Source of the DNA: Actinomycetota bacterium
Lineage (GTDB): Bacteria; Actinomycetota; Thermoleophilia; Gaiellales; Gaiellaceae
Reading direction: 5' to 3'
NCBI GenBank assembly: GCA_003136795.1
Contig: PLDP01000194.1
Location: 1 to 11,258, forward strand
Length of the DNA: 11,258 bases
Below, one piece after another: positions 1-6,277 of the stretch; positions within the stretch are counted from its first letter, which is position 1; each line of letters begins with the position of its first letter. Position numbers and translations under genes: made by a program. The notes under the pieces are model-generated. The model made no database searches and had not been told where the DNA came from. It saw only the letters and a program-made list of their open reading frames with translations.

Positions 1-1050
1 GTCGACGGGATCGACGAGAGGGCGGTGCTGGCGTCGCTCGAGCAGATCGCCGGCGAGCCCCTCGACGGCGTCGTCTACCGGCTGCACGAGGACGCGGCAG
101 CGCTGCACCTCTTCCGGGTCGCCGCGGGGCTCGATTCGCTCGTGCCGGGCGAGGGCGAGATCCTCGGACAGGTGCGTGCCGCGTACGAGTCCGTCGAGCC
201 CGGGCCGCTGCTGGATCACGTCTTCCGCCAGTCGCTCGCGGTCGGAAAGCGCGTTCGCACCGAGACCGCCATCGGCGAGAGCCCCGCGTCGGTCTCGTCC
301 GCCGCCGCAGCGCTCGCGGCGCAGGTGTTCGGCGACCTCACGGGCCGCCGCGTGCTGCTCGTCGGCGCTGGCCGCATCGGTGAGCTCGCCGCGTCGAACC
401 TCGCCTCGCGCGGCGCCGAGATCGCGTTCGTCGCGAACCGCACCGTCGACACGGCTCGTGGGCTCGCGCAGCGCTTCGGCGGCCAGGCTCTGTCACTTGA
501 CGAGATCGCGTCCCGGCTCGGTGAGGTCGACGTCGTCGTGTCGTCGACCAGCGCGCCCGAGCCCGTTCTGCACGCGTCGGACGTGCCGGCGAAGCGCCGC
601 ACGCCGCTCTTCTTCATCGACATCGCGGTGCCGCGCGACCTCGACTCCGAGATCGCGCGGCTCGACGGCTGTTTTCTCTACGACATCGACGACCTCGAGG
701 CCGTTGTCGCCGAGACTCTCGCCGGTCGCCGCGCCGAGGCCGAGCGCGCAGAGGTGCTCGTCGCGGAGGAGGCGGAGCGCTTCCGCGCGTGGCGTGCCTC
801 ACTCGACGTGGTACCGGCGATCGCGTCGCTGCGCGCGCGGGCCGAGGAGATCCGCAGCGCCGAGCTCGCGAAGCTGAAGGGCCGCGTCACGGACGACGAG
901 CGCCGCACGATCGAGTCGGTGACGTCGCAGATCCTGAACAAGCTGCTCCACCTGCCGACGATTCGCATGAAGGAAGCGGCGGTCAGCGCCGACGGCGCGG
1001 CCTACGCCGACGCGGTGCGACACCTGTTCGGGCTCGAAGACGAGTCGTAG
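1..1050 (+). CDS. hemA: Glutamyl-tRNA reductase, 5' partial
   Basis: This enzyme reduces Glu-tRNA(Glu) to glutamate-1-semialdehyde with NADPH, the first committed step of the C5 route to haem. The reading frame is open from base 1, so the N-terminus and the catalytic cysteine lie outside the window. What remains shows the family signature GLDSLVPGEGEILGQ (127-171). It also shows the SVSSAA stretch and a Rossmann GAGRIG NADPH-binding loop (about 361-381) followed by ANRT. The block FFIDIAVPRDLDSEI and a C-terminal helical dimerisation domain ending at TAG complete it. The GTG at 25 is an internal codon, not the start, because conserved sequence runs upstream of it. It is followed after 11 nt by hemC, as in many bacterial hemACD operons. 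The identification is firm; only the missing start is uncertain. Confidence 0.96.
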   Translation, partial: VDGIDERAVLASLEQIAGEPLDGVVYRLHEDAAALHLFRVAAGLDSLVPGEGEILGQVRAAYESVEPGPLLDHVFRQSLAVGKRVRTETAIGESPASVSSAAAALAAQVFGDLTGRRVLLVGAGRIGELAASNLASRGAEIAFVANRTVDTARGLAQRFGGQALSLDEIASRLGEVDVVVSSTSAPEPVLHASDVPAKRRTPLFFIDIAVPRDLDSEIARLDGCFLYDIDDLEAVVAETLAGRRAEAERAEVLVAEEAERFRAWRASLDVVPAIASLRARAEEIRSAELAKLKGRVTDDERRTIESVTSQILNKLLHLPTIRMKEAAVSADGAAYADAVRHLFGLEDES

Positions 1051-1061
1051 GGGGCTCGCCG

Positions 1062-1892
1062 GTGCTCGTTCGCATCGGGTCTCGCGGCTCCAGGCTCGCG
1101 CTCACGCAGGCCGAGCAGGCCGCCGGGGCCTTGCGCCGCCCGGGCGTCGAGATCGCCTTCGTCCCGATCACGACCGCGGGCGACCGCGACCGCACGCGTC
1201 CGTTCGGCCAGATCGGCGAGCGAGGCGTGTTCGTGAAGGAGATCGAGGAGGCGCTGCTCGGCGGCCGCATCGACGTTGCGGTGCACTCCGCCAAGGACAT
1301 GACGTCCACCGACACCGACGGTCTCATCGTCGGCGCGTACCTGGAACGCGACGACCCTCGCGACGCGCTGATCGGCGCGACGGCGATCCGTCCGGGGATG
1401 CGCATCGGCACGGCCTCCGCACGGCGCCGCGCGCAGCTGCTGGCGCTCGAGCCGACGCTTCAGATCGAGCCGCTGCGCGGCAACGTCGAGACGCGCATCC
1501 GCAAACGCGACGAGCGGGGGCTCGACGCGATCGTGCTCGCCGCGTGCGGGCTCGACCGCCTTGGCCTCGCGGCCGAGATCGGCGTCCGGCTCGACCCGGA
1601 GCAGATGCTGCCGGAGGCGGCGCAGGGCGCGCTTGCGCTGCAGGTGCGCGCCGGCGAAGAGGAGCTCGTGAGCAGCGCCGACCACGCCGAGACACGCCGG
1701 CGCATCGAGCCGGAGCGGCGGTGCGTCGCTGCGATCGGCGGCGGCTGCCTCGCGCCGGTCGCCGCCCATCACGACGGCGTCACGCTCCGCGCGCTGATCG
1801 CCGACGAGGACGGAGCGTGGGTCGAGCGGCGCTCCGGCGACGACCCGGTGGCGCTCGCCGCGGAACTGGCGGGCCTCGCCGCCGCGCGATGA
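1062..1892 (+). CDS. hemC: Porphobilinogen deaminase (hydroxymethylbilane synthase)
   Basis: The enzyme polymerises four porphobilinogen units into hydroxymethylbilane in the cytosol. The GTG at 1062 is chosen because it puts the family N-terminus (LVRIGSRGSRLALTQ) at residue 2. It also has a Shine-Dalgarno AGGGGG (1049-1054) 7 nt upstream. Visible landmarks are the catalytic Asp79 in VAVHSAKD, the PLRGNVETRIRK segment near residue 140, the PEAAQGALALQ block, and Cys229 in GGGCLAPV, which carries the dipyrromethane cofactor. At 276 residues it is shorter than the usual ~310. The shortening is in the C-terminal domain, which has only 47 residues after the cofactor cysteine. The TGA stop overlaps the ATG of hemD (ATGA), implying translational coupling. 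Confidence 0.96.
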   Translation: MLVRIGSRGSRLALTQAEQAAGALRRPGVEIAFVPITTAGDRDRTRPFGQIGERGVFVKEIEEALLGGRIDVAVHSAKDMTSTDTDGLIVGAYLERDDPRDALIGATAIRPGMRIGTASARRRAQLLALEPTLQIEPLRGNVETRIRKRDERGLDAIVLAACGLDRLGLAAEIGVRLDPEQMLPEAAQGALALQVRAGEEELVSSADHAETRRRIEPERRCVAAIGGGCLAPVAAHHDGVTLRALIADEDGAWVERRSGDDPVALAAELAGLAAAR

Positions 1893-2530
1893 AGGTGATC
1901 GTCACTCGGCCGCGCGCACAGGCGCGGCCGCTCGTCGAGGCGCTCGAGGCGCTCGGAGCGGACGTGGTCGAGTGCCCGCTGATCGAGATCGAGCGCATCT
2001 CGGACGAGCCGGTCGACGCAGCCGGCTACGACTGGCTGATCGTCACGAGCCCGAACGGCGCGGACGAGATCGCGCAGCGCGGGCGCAACCTGCCGTCGAT
2101 CGCGGCCGTCGGCCCCGGCACGGCCGAGGCGCTGCGGGCTCACGGGATCGAGCCGGCCTTCGTCCCGCGCGAATCCTCGCAGGACGGCCTGCTGCGCGAG
2201 TTCCCCCGGCCGGCGGGTCGCGTGCTCTTCGCCGCCGCGGAAGGCACGCGGCGCGGCCCGATCGACGCGCTCGGCGCCGACTTCGTGCCGCTCTACCGCA
2301 CCCGGCTTCTTACACCGCAGCCGCCGGCGGGAGACGTCGTCGTGCTCGCGTCCGGCTCGGCGGCCCGCGCCTACGCCGGGGTGGGCGGCGCGGCTCCGGC
2401 CGTCACGATCGGCCCGGAGACGTCGCGCGTCGCGCGAGGCGTCGGCCTCGACGTCGCGGCGGAGGCGGCAACCCACGATCTCGACGGCCTCGTCGCTGCG
2501 GTGCGCGATCTGATGAAGTCCGCCGCGTGA
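1889..2530 (+). CDS. hemD: Uroporphyrinogen-III synthase
   Basis: The enzyme cyclises hydroxymethylbilane to uroporphyrinogen III with inversion of ring D. HemD is poorly conserved. Support comes from the typical start MKVIVTRPRAQARPLVEAL, the CPLIEIE strand, the TSPNGADEI motif, AAVGPGTAEAL, and a late TIGPETSRVARGVGL segment. These form the two alternating Rossmann-like lobes. Its position directly after hemC confirms the call. At 213 residues it is at the short end of the family (commonly about 250). The ATG overlaps the hemC stop and no separate ribosome binding site is visible. Its own TGA overlaps the GTG of the next gene (GTGA, 2527-2530), so the genes are probably translated as a coupled chain. 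Confidence 0.93.
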   Translation: MKVIVTRPRAQARPLVEALEALGADVVECPLIEIERISDEPVDAAGYDWLIVTSPNGADEIAQRGRNLPSIAAVGPGTAEALRAHGIEPAFVPRESSQDGLLREFPRPAGRVLFAAAEGTRRGPIDALGADFVPLYRTRLLTPQPPAGDVVVLASGSAARAYAGVGGAAPAVTIGPETSRVARGVGLDVAAEAATHDLDGLVAAVRDLMKSAA

Positions 2531-3327
2531 CCGTCATCACCTTTCTCACCGACTTCGGCCTGCAGGACGACTTCGTCGGCACGTGCCACGGCGTGATGGC
2601 CGGCATCGCCCCCGACGTGCGCGTGATCGACGTGACGCACGGCATCGCGCCGCAGGCGGTCCTGCAGGGCGCGCTCGTCTTGCGCAACACGACGCGCTAC
2701 CTGCCGGCAGGCGTGCACCTTGCCGTCGTCGATCCCGATGTCGGCGGCGGGCGCCGCGCGGTCGCGGTGCGCACTGCCGACGAGCGCACGTTCGTCGGCC
2801 CGGACAACGGCCTGTTGCTGCTTGCCGCCGACGAGCTGGGCATCGTCGCGGCGCACCAGCTCGAGGACGAGCGCTACCGCCTCCCGGAGGTCTCGCGGAC
2901 GTTCCACGCGCGCGACATCTTCGCGCCGGCTGCCGCGCACCTTGCCGCCGGCGTCGCGATCGGCGAGCTCGGTCCTGCGGTCGACCCGGCAGCCCTCGTT
3001 CGCATTGCCGTGCCCGATCCGCAGGTCGGCCGGTCGCAGATCTCGGCGACGGTGCTCTCGATCGACCGGTTCGGCAACGTTGCGACGAACGCGCGGCGTG
3101 CGCACATCGACGCGCTCGGGCTCGCGAACGGCGATCGCGTGGAGGTGCGGCTCGCACTCGACCGCTACTACGCGTTCGTCGCCGGCACGTTCGCGGATGC
3201 CGCGCCCGGCGAGCTGATCCTCTACGAGGACTCCTACGGGCTCGTCACGCTAGCAATCACCCGGGGTGACGCTGCGCGGCTCACCGGCGCCGCGGGCGGG
3301 GACGAGTTGCGGATCGCCGTCTCATGA
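2527..3327 (+). CDS. SAM hydroxide adenosyltransferase (DUF62 family)
   Basis: Characterised members of this family hydrolyse S-adenosylmethionine to adenosine and methionine. They are homologous to the SAM halogenases (fluorinase, chlorinase SalL). The 266-residue product shows the family blocks in order: FLTDFG (residues 6-11), AVVDPDVGGGRR (66-77), FVGPDNGLL (89-97), TFHARDIFAP (125-134) and SIDRFGN (178-184). Asp69, Arg76 and His127 match in spacing the Asp-Arg-His triad described for the archaeal hydrolases, which argues for water rather than halide as nucleophile. The GTG at 2527 sits inside the hemD stop, and the first conserved strand begins at residue 2. The gene follows hemD where hemB is often found. 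The physiological reason for SAM hydrolysis is unknown in the family. Confidence 0.9.
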   Translation: MTVITFLTDFGLQDDFVGTCHGVMAGIAPDVRVIDVTHGIAPQAVLQGALVLRNTTRYLPAGVHLAVVDPDVGGGRRAVAVRTADERTFVGPDNGLLLLAADELGIVAAHQLEDERYRLPEVSRTFHARDIFAPAAAHLAAGVAIGELGPAVDPAALVRIAVPDPQVGRSQISATVLSIDRFGNVATNARRAHIDALGLANGDRVEVRLALDRYYAFVAGTFADAAPGELILYEDSYGLVTLAITRGDAARLTGAAGGDELRIAVS

Positions 3328-3929
3328 CGCGTGCGCAACGGTTCGCGCGCTTGGTGACGGTCGCTGTCGTTCGCGCACCCTTCCTGTGGCGTCTCTTTCG
3401 CGGCCGGTTGACGCGCAACTTCGACCGGCTCGCGCCGGAGTGGGAGGCGACCCGCGTGAGCCGCGAACGGCTCGCGCCGATGGTCGCCGCGCTCGAGTCG
3501 CTCCCCGACGTGCCGGCGCGCGCGCTCGACGTCGGCACCGGCACGGGGGCGGTCGCCCGGCTGCTCTCCGAGCTGTGGCCGGGCGCCCAGGTGATCGGCG
3601 TCGACGCCTCGCCCGGGATGATCGCCGAGGCCCGCCGGCTCGGGCGGGAGCGCTACGAGATCGCCGACGCGTCCAGCCTCCCCTTCGACGACGCGAGCTT
3701 CGACCTCGTGACGCTGAACAACATGATCCCGTTCTTCAACGAGCTCGAACGGGTCACCAAGCCCGGCGGTCTCGTGGCGATCGCGTTCAGCATGGGTGAT
3801 CGCACGCCGATCTGGGTGCCGCTCCCCAAGGTGCGCGCGGGACTCGAGCGCCGCGGGTTCGCCCATGTTGCGGACTTCGCCGCGGGCGCGGGGCTTGCAC
3901 TTCTTGCCCGCAAGGACGGGGTGTCGTAA
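3324..3929 (+). CDS. Class I SAM-dependent methyltransferase, small
   Basis: This is a 201-residue Rossmann-fold methyltransferase of unknown substrate. It has motif I ALDVGTGTG (residues 67-75), an acidic motif II VIGVDASPGM (90-99), the ADASSLPFDDASFDLV block (114-129) and a PGG turn (147-149). The N-terminal ~60 residues are basic and partly hydrophobic (VTVAVVRAPFLWRLF). They could be a membrane-proximal or substrate-binding lead. The usual C-terminal lid of larger methyltransferases is short. Its ATG overlaps the stop of the SAM hydrolase (ATGA), and it is the last gene of the haem operon. A role in tetrapyrrole modification would be inference from context only. Closest general resemblance is to the Methyltransf_11 type. 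Confidence 0.85.
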   Translation: MTRAQRFARLVTVAVVRAPFLWRLFRGRLTRNFDRLAPEWEATRVSRERLAPMVAALESLPDVPARALDVGTGTGAVARLLSELWPGAQVIGVDASPGMIAEARRLGRERYEIADASSLPFDDASFDLVTLNNMIPFFNELERVTKPGGLVAIAFSMGDRTPIWVPLPKVRAGLERRGFAHVADFAAGAGLALLARKDGVS

Positions 3930-3937
3930 GGCTCGGC

Positions 3938-3978
3938 GCTCTTTTCGAGCTCTTTCGAGCTCTTTCGAGCTCTTTTCG
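3938..3978 (+). repeat. Four-unit 10-bp tandem repeat with GAGCTC palindromes
   Basis: Units read GCTCTTTTCGA (3938-3948), GCTCTTTCGA (3949-3958), GCTCTTTCGA (3959-3968) and GCTCTTTTCG (3969-3978). The period is 10-11 bp, about one helical turn. Each junction forms the 6-bp palindrome GAGCTC (3947-3952, 3957-3962, 3967-3972). It lies between the haem operon and the tRNA-Phe promoter, and it is T-rich against a very GC-rich background. Confidence 0.9.
3957..3976 (+). terminator. Possible weak intrinsic terminator of the haem operon
   Basis: GAGCTC-TTTC-GAGCTC can fold into a 6-bp stem with a four-base loop (3957-3972), followed directly by TTTT. The same can form one unit upstream (3947-3962) or as a wider stem (3947-3952 with 3967-3972). 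The U-tract is only four long, so this is a tentative call. The element also overlaps the region where the -35 of the tRNA promoter must lie. Confidence 0.35.
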
Positions 3979-3984
3979 TGCGGC

Positions 3985-3990
3985 TACACT
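3985..3990 (+). promoter_or_regulatory. Probable -10 box of the tRNA-Phe promoter
   Basis: TACACT matches the TAnnnT core of a sigma-70-type -10 element. It ends 12 nt before the tRNA 5' end, leaving room for a short leader removed by RNase P. The -35 would fall within the last repeat units (around 3961-3968), where only a poor match (TTTCGA) is seen. Confidence 0.6.
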
Positions 3991-4002
3991 TGCGACCCGC
4001 AA

Positions 4003-4075
4003 GGCGAGGTAGCTCAGTTGGTAGAGCACACGGCTGAAAACCGTGGTGTCGCCGGTTCAAGTCCGGCCCTCGCCA
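4003..4075 (+). tRNA. tRNA-Phe (anticodon GAA)
   Basis: A complete cloverleaf can be drawn. The acceptor is GGCGAGG (4003-4009) with CCTCGCC (4068-4074), all seven pairs. The D arm is GCTC/GAGC (4012-4015, 4024-4027). The anticodon stem is CACGG/CCGTG (4029-4033, 4041-4045) with loop CTGAAAA, placing GAA at 4036-4038. The T arm is GCCGG-TTCAAGT-CCGGC (4051-4067). The discriminator base is A4075. The next bases are CTC, so the CCA end is not encoded and must be added by the CCA-adding enzyme. The overall sequence looks like a standard bacterial tRNA-Phe. No terminator is seen behind it; the arginase start follows 23 bp later. Confidence 0.97.
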
Positions 4076-4084
4076 CTCTCGGCG

Positions 4085-4090
4085 TACATT
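4085..4090 (+). promoter_or_regulatory. Probable -10 box for leaderless arginase mRNA
   Basis: TACATT ends 8 nt before the GTG start of arginase. That is the spacing expected when transcription begins at or very near the start codon. No Shine-Dalgarno sequence precedes that GTG. The matching -35 would have to lie inside the T arm of the tRNA-Phe gene and is not recognisable. Read-through from the tRNA promoter is an alternative source of the mRNA. Confidence 0.45.
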
Positions 4091-4098
4091 CTTTGGCT

Positions 4099-5004
4099 GT
4101 GAGCACACAGGAAACGCCGCGTCGCGTGGCGATCATCGGAGCCGGGCTCGACCTGGGCGCCGGCCGCCGTGGCGTTGACATGGGCCCGTCCGCGATCCGC
4201 TACGCGGGTCTCGAGGCGCGCATCCGCGCGATTGGCCACGAGGTCGCCGATTGGGGCGACATCCGCTCACCGGTGCCGGAGGCCACCGACGTCGGCGATC
4301 CCACCGCTCGCTATCTGGTGCCGATCATGCAGGCGTGCGAGCGTGTGGCGGGGCTCGTCGGCGAGGCGGCCGACCAGGGGCTCGTGCCGCTTGTGCTCGG
4401 CGGCGACCACTCGATCGCGATGGGCACGCTCGGCGGGATGGCGCGCGCCCGAGGCGCGGGAGCAGTGCTCTGGATCGACGCGCACGGAGATCTCAACCGG
4501 CCGGGCACCTCGCCGAGCGGCAACGTGCACGGCATGCCGCTCGCCGCCGCGCTGGGCGTCGCCGGCGACGCGTTCGACTCCGAAGAGTTCCCGACTCCGT
4601 CCGTGACGCGCGCCGCGCTCTTCGGCATCCGTTCCCTCGACCCGGGCGAGCGCGCGCTGATCCACGAGCTCGACGCGAAGGTGTTCACGATGAGCGAGAT
4701 CGACCGTCTCGGCGTCGAGAAGGTGATGACCGAGGCGCTCGAGTTTCTCGCCGGCGCGCCGTTCGTCCACGTCAGCCTCGACCTCGACGCGGTCGACCCG
4801 ATGTTCGCGCCCGGCGTGGGCACGCCCGTGCGCGGCGGGCTCTCCTACCGCGAGGCGCATCTGGCGCTCGAGCTCGTCTCCGAAGCAGGTCTGCTCGACT
4901 CGCTCGACGTCGTCGAGGTCAATCCGGTGCTCGACCGCGAGAACCAGACGGCCGAGCTCGCGGTGGAGCTCGTCGCGAGCGCGCTCGGCGCACGGATTCT
5001 TTAA
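4099..5004 (+). CDS. rocF: Arginase
   Basis: This is a binuclear-manganese ureohydrolase cleaving L-arginine to ornithine and urea. The 301-residue protein carries all six expected metal ligands: His104 in GGDHS, Asp127, His129 and Asp131 in WIDAHGDLN, and Asp228 and Asp230 in SLDLDAVDP. The SGNVHGMP segment (with His144) and the C-terminal VEVNPVLDRENQTAELAVEL favour arginase over agmatinase or formiminoglutamase. The GTG at 4099 is chosen because the conserved VAIIGAG strand starts 10 residues in, and because extension upstream would run through the tRNA gene. A TACATT box 8 nt upstream suggests a leaderless mRNA. The TAA stop shares the TTAA at 5001-5004 with the stop of the convergent rarA. 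Role: arginine catabolism, giving nitrogen and ornithine. Confidence 0.93.
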   Translation: MSTQETPRRVAIIGAGLDLGAGRRGVDMGPSAIRYAGLEARIRAIGHEVADWGDIRSPVPEATDVGDPTARYLVPIMQACERVAGLVGEAADQGLVPLVLGGDHSIAMGTLGGMARARGAGAVLWIDAHGDLNRPGTSPSGNVHGMPLAAALGVAGDAFDSEEFPTPSVTRAALFGIRSLDPGERALIHELDAKVFTMSEIDRLGVEKVMTEALEFLAGAPFVHVSLDLDAVDPMFAPGVGTPVRGGLSYREAHLALELVSEAGLLDSLDVVEVNPVLDRENQTAELAVELVASALGARIL

Positions 5005-6254
5005 GTCTCTTCGCCGTTGCCGGACGGTTCGTAAAAGACCGTCCCCTTCAGCTCGTCGGGCAGGCAGTCGACGTCGAAGCCTGCCGGGTCACCGTGCGGG
5101 TAGATGTAGCCCTCGCCGCGGCCGAGCTTCTTCGCGCCGGCGTATGCGGCCGAGCGCAGCGCGGCCGGCGGCAGCAGGTGGCCGCGCTCGCGCACGACCT
5201 GCGTCGCCTTGCCGATCGCGACGTAGGACGCGTTCGACTTCGGCGCGCGTGCGAGGTAGACGGCCGCCTGCGCGAGGTTGAGGCGCGCCTCCGGCAAGCC
5301 CACGTGCTCCACGGCATTCGCGGCGGCAACTGCGACGACGAGCGCCTGCGGGTCGGCGTTGCCGATGTCCTCGGACGCGAGGATGATCATCCGCCGCGCG
5401 ATGAAGCGCGCGTCCTCGCCGCCTTCGAGCATCGCGGCGAGGTAGTAGACGGACGCCTGCACGTCACCTGCGCGCGTCGACTTGATCCACGCGGAGATGA
5501 AGTCGTAGTGCTTGTCGCCGCCCTTGTCGTAGGAGAGCGGCCGCTTGCGCGCGGCGTCGTCGACGTGGCGCTCTTCCAGCGCGCCGCCTTCGGCGCGCGC
5601 GGTCTCGACCGACAGCTCGAGGATGTTCAGCGCGTTGCGCGCGTCGCCCCCCGCGCGGGTTGCGATCAGCTCTTCCACCTCGGGCGAGACCTCGACCTCG
5701 AGCGCTTCTGCGCCACGTCGCACGACTTCGCGCAACGTGTCGACCGAATGCGCCTCGAGCTCGTAGATCTGTGTACGTGAGAGCAGCGCCGAGTTGACTT
5801 CGAAGTAGGGGTTCTCGGTCGTCGCGCCGATCAGCGTCAGGAGGCCGTCCTCGACGCCTGGCAGCAGCGCGTCCTGCTGTGCCTTGTTGAAGCGGTGGAT
5901 CTCGTCGAGGAAGAGGATCGTTCGCCGGTCGCTCGCGCCGAGCCGCTCACGCGCGCGCGCCAGCACCTCGCGCACGTTCGAGACGGTCGCGGAGACGGCG
6001 GAGAGCTCCTCGAAGTCGGCGCCGGTCGTCTGCGCGACGATGCGCGCGAGCGTGGTCTTGCCGGAGCCGGGCGGCCCGTAGAGGATCATCGACGGCACGC
6101 GGTCCTGTTCGATCGCAAGCCGCAGCGCGCGACCCTGGCCGATCACGTGCTCCTGGCCCGCGAAGTCGTCGAGCGTCAACGGCCGCAGCCGCTGCGCGAG
6201 CGGAGCGGAGGCGCCGAGCCTGCGGTTCGCAGCCTCGCTGAAGAGGTCTCCCAC
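5001..6254 (-). CDS. rarA: Replication-associated recombination protein A (RarA/MgsA, AAA+ ATPase)
   Basis: RarA is a tetrameric AAA+ ATPase related to clamp loaders that acts at stalled replication forks. The 417-residue product has [16 protein letters not shown] near the N-terminus, Walker [10 protein letters not shown] (residues 60-68), Walker [21 protein letters not shown] (113-132), and sensor 1 with arginine finger in [20 protein letters not shown] (141-160). The family-specific C-terminal domain follows, with [10 protein letters not shown] and [21 protein letters not shown], ending [13 protein letters not shown]. The GTG at 6254 is chosen because [14 protein letters not shown] fits the family N-terminus and further extension would enter the divergent gene. 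No Shine-Dalgarno is visible. A CATACT box ends 6 nt upstream, suggesting a leaderless or nearly leaderless mRNA. Length is close to the usual 420-450. Confidence 0.95.
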   Translation of the reverse strand: MGDLFSEAANRRLGASAPLAQRLRPLTLDDFAGQEHVIGQGRALRLAIEQDRVPSMILYGPPGSGKTTLARIVAQTTGADFEELSAVSATVSNVREVLARARERLGASDRRTILFLDEIHRFNKAQQDALLPGVEDGLLTLIGATTENPYFEVNSALLSRTQIYELEAHSVDTLREVVRRGAEALEVEVSPEVEELIATRAGGDARNALNILELSVETARAEGGALEERHVDDAARKRPLSYDKGGDKHYDFISAWIKSTRAGDVQASVYYLAAMLEGGEDARFIARRMIILASEDIGNADPQALVVAVAAANAVEHVGLPEARLNLAQAAVYLARAPKSNASYVAIGKATQVVRERGHLLPPAALRSAAYAGAKKLGRGEGYIYPHGDPAGFDVDCLPDELKGTVFYEPSGNGEET

Positions 6255-6260
6255 GGCGGA

Positions 6261-6268
6261 AGTATGCT
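6261..6268. promoter_or_regulatory. Overlapping divergent -10 boxes between rarA and the methyltransferase operon
   Basis: The whole intergenic region is 23 bp (6255-6277). On the + strand TATGCT (6263-6268) ends 9 nt before the ATG at 6278. On the - strand CATACT (6266-6261) ends 6 nt before the rarA GTG at 6254. The two hexamers overlap by four bases. Neither gene has a Shine-Dalgarno, so both transcripts are probably leaderless. Clear -35 elements are not seen. The call rests on the TAnnnT core and its spacing. Confidence 0.5.
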
Positions 6269-6277
6269 CTTGACCGT

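Noticed and set aside
1972..2526. An N-terminal extension of the SAM hydrolase back into hemD
   Set aside because: The extension is an Arg-rich out-of-frame reading of hemD. The family N-terminus (FLTDFG) begins right after the GTG at 2527.
3938..3978. CRISPR array
   Set aside because: Repeat units are 10-11 bp with no spacers between them and there are no cas genes, so this is a simple tandem repeat.
3796..4098. An N-terminal extension of arginase through the tRNA-Phe gene
   Set aside because: The frame is open only by chance across a tRNA with complete cloverleaf pairing. The conserved arginase sequence begins after the GTG at 4099.
4251..5780. A 509-residue + strand open frame running through arginase and into rarA
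   Set aside because: It is frame-shifted relative to arginase and antisense to rarA. The translation is mostly Arg/Ala/Gly repeats, and both overlapped genes are well supported.
6270..6275. TTGACC as a -35 box for the right-hand operon
   Set aside because: At 16-18 bp downstream there is only GC-rich coding sequence without a TAnnnT box, and the start would fall inside the methyltransferase gene.
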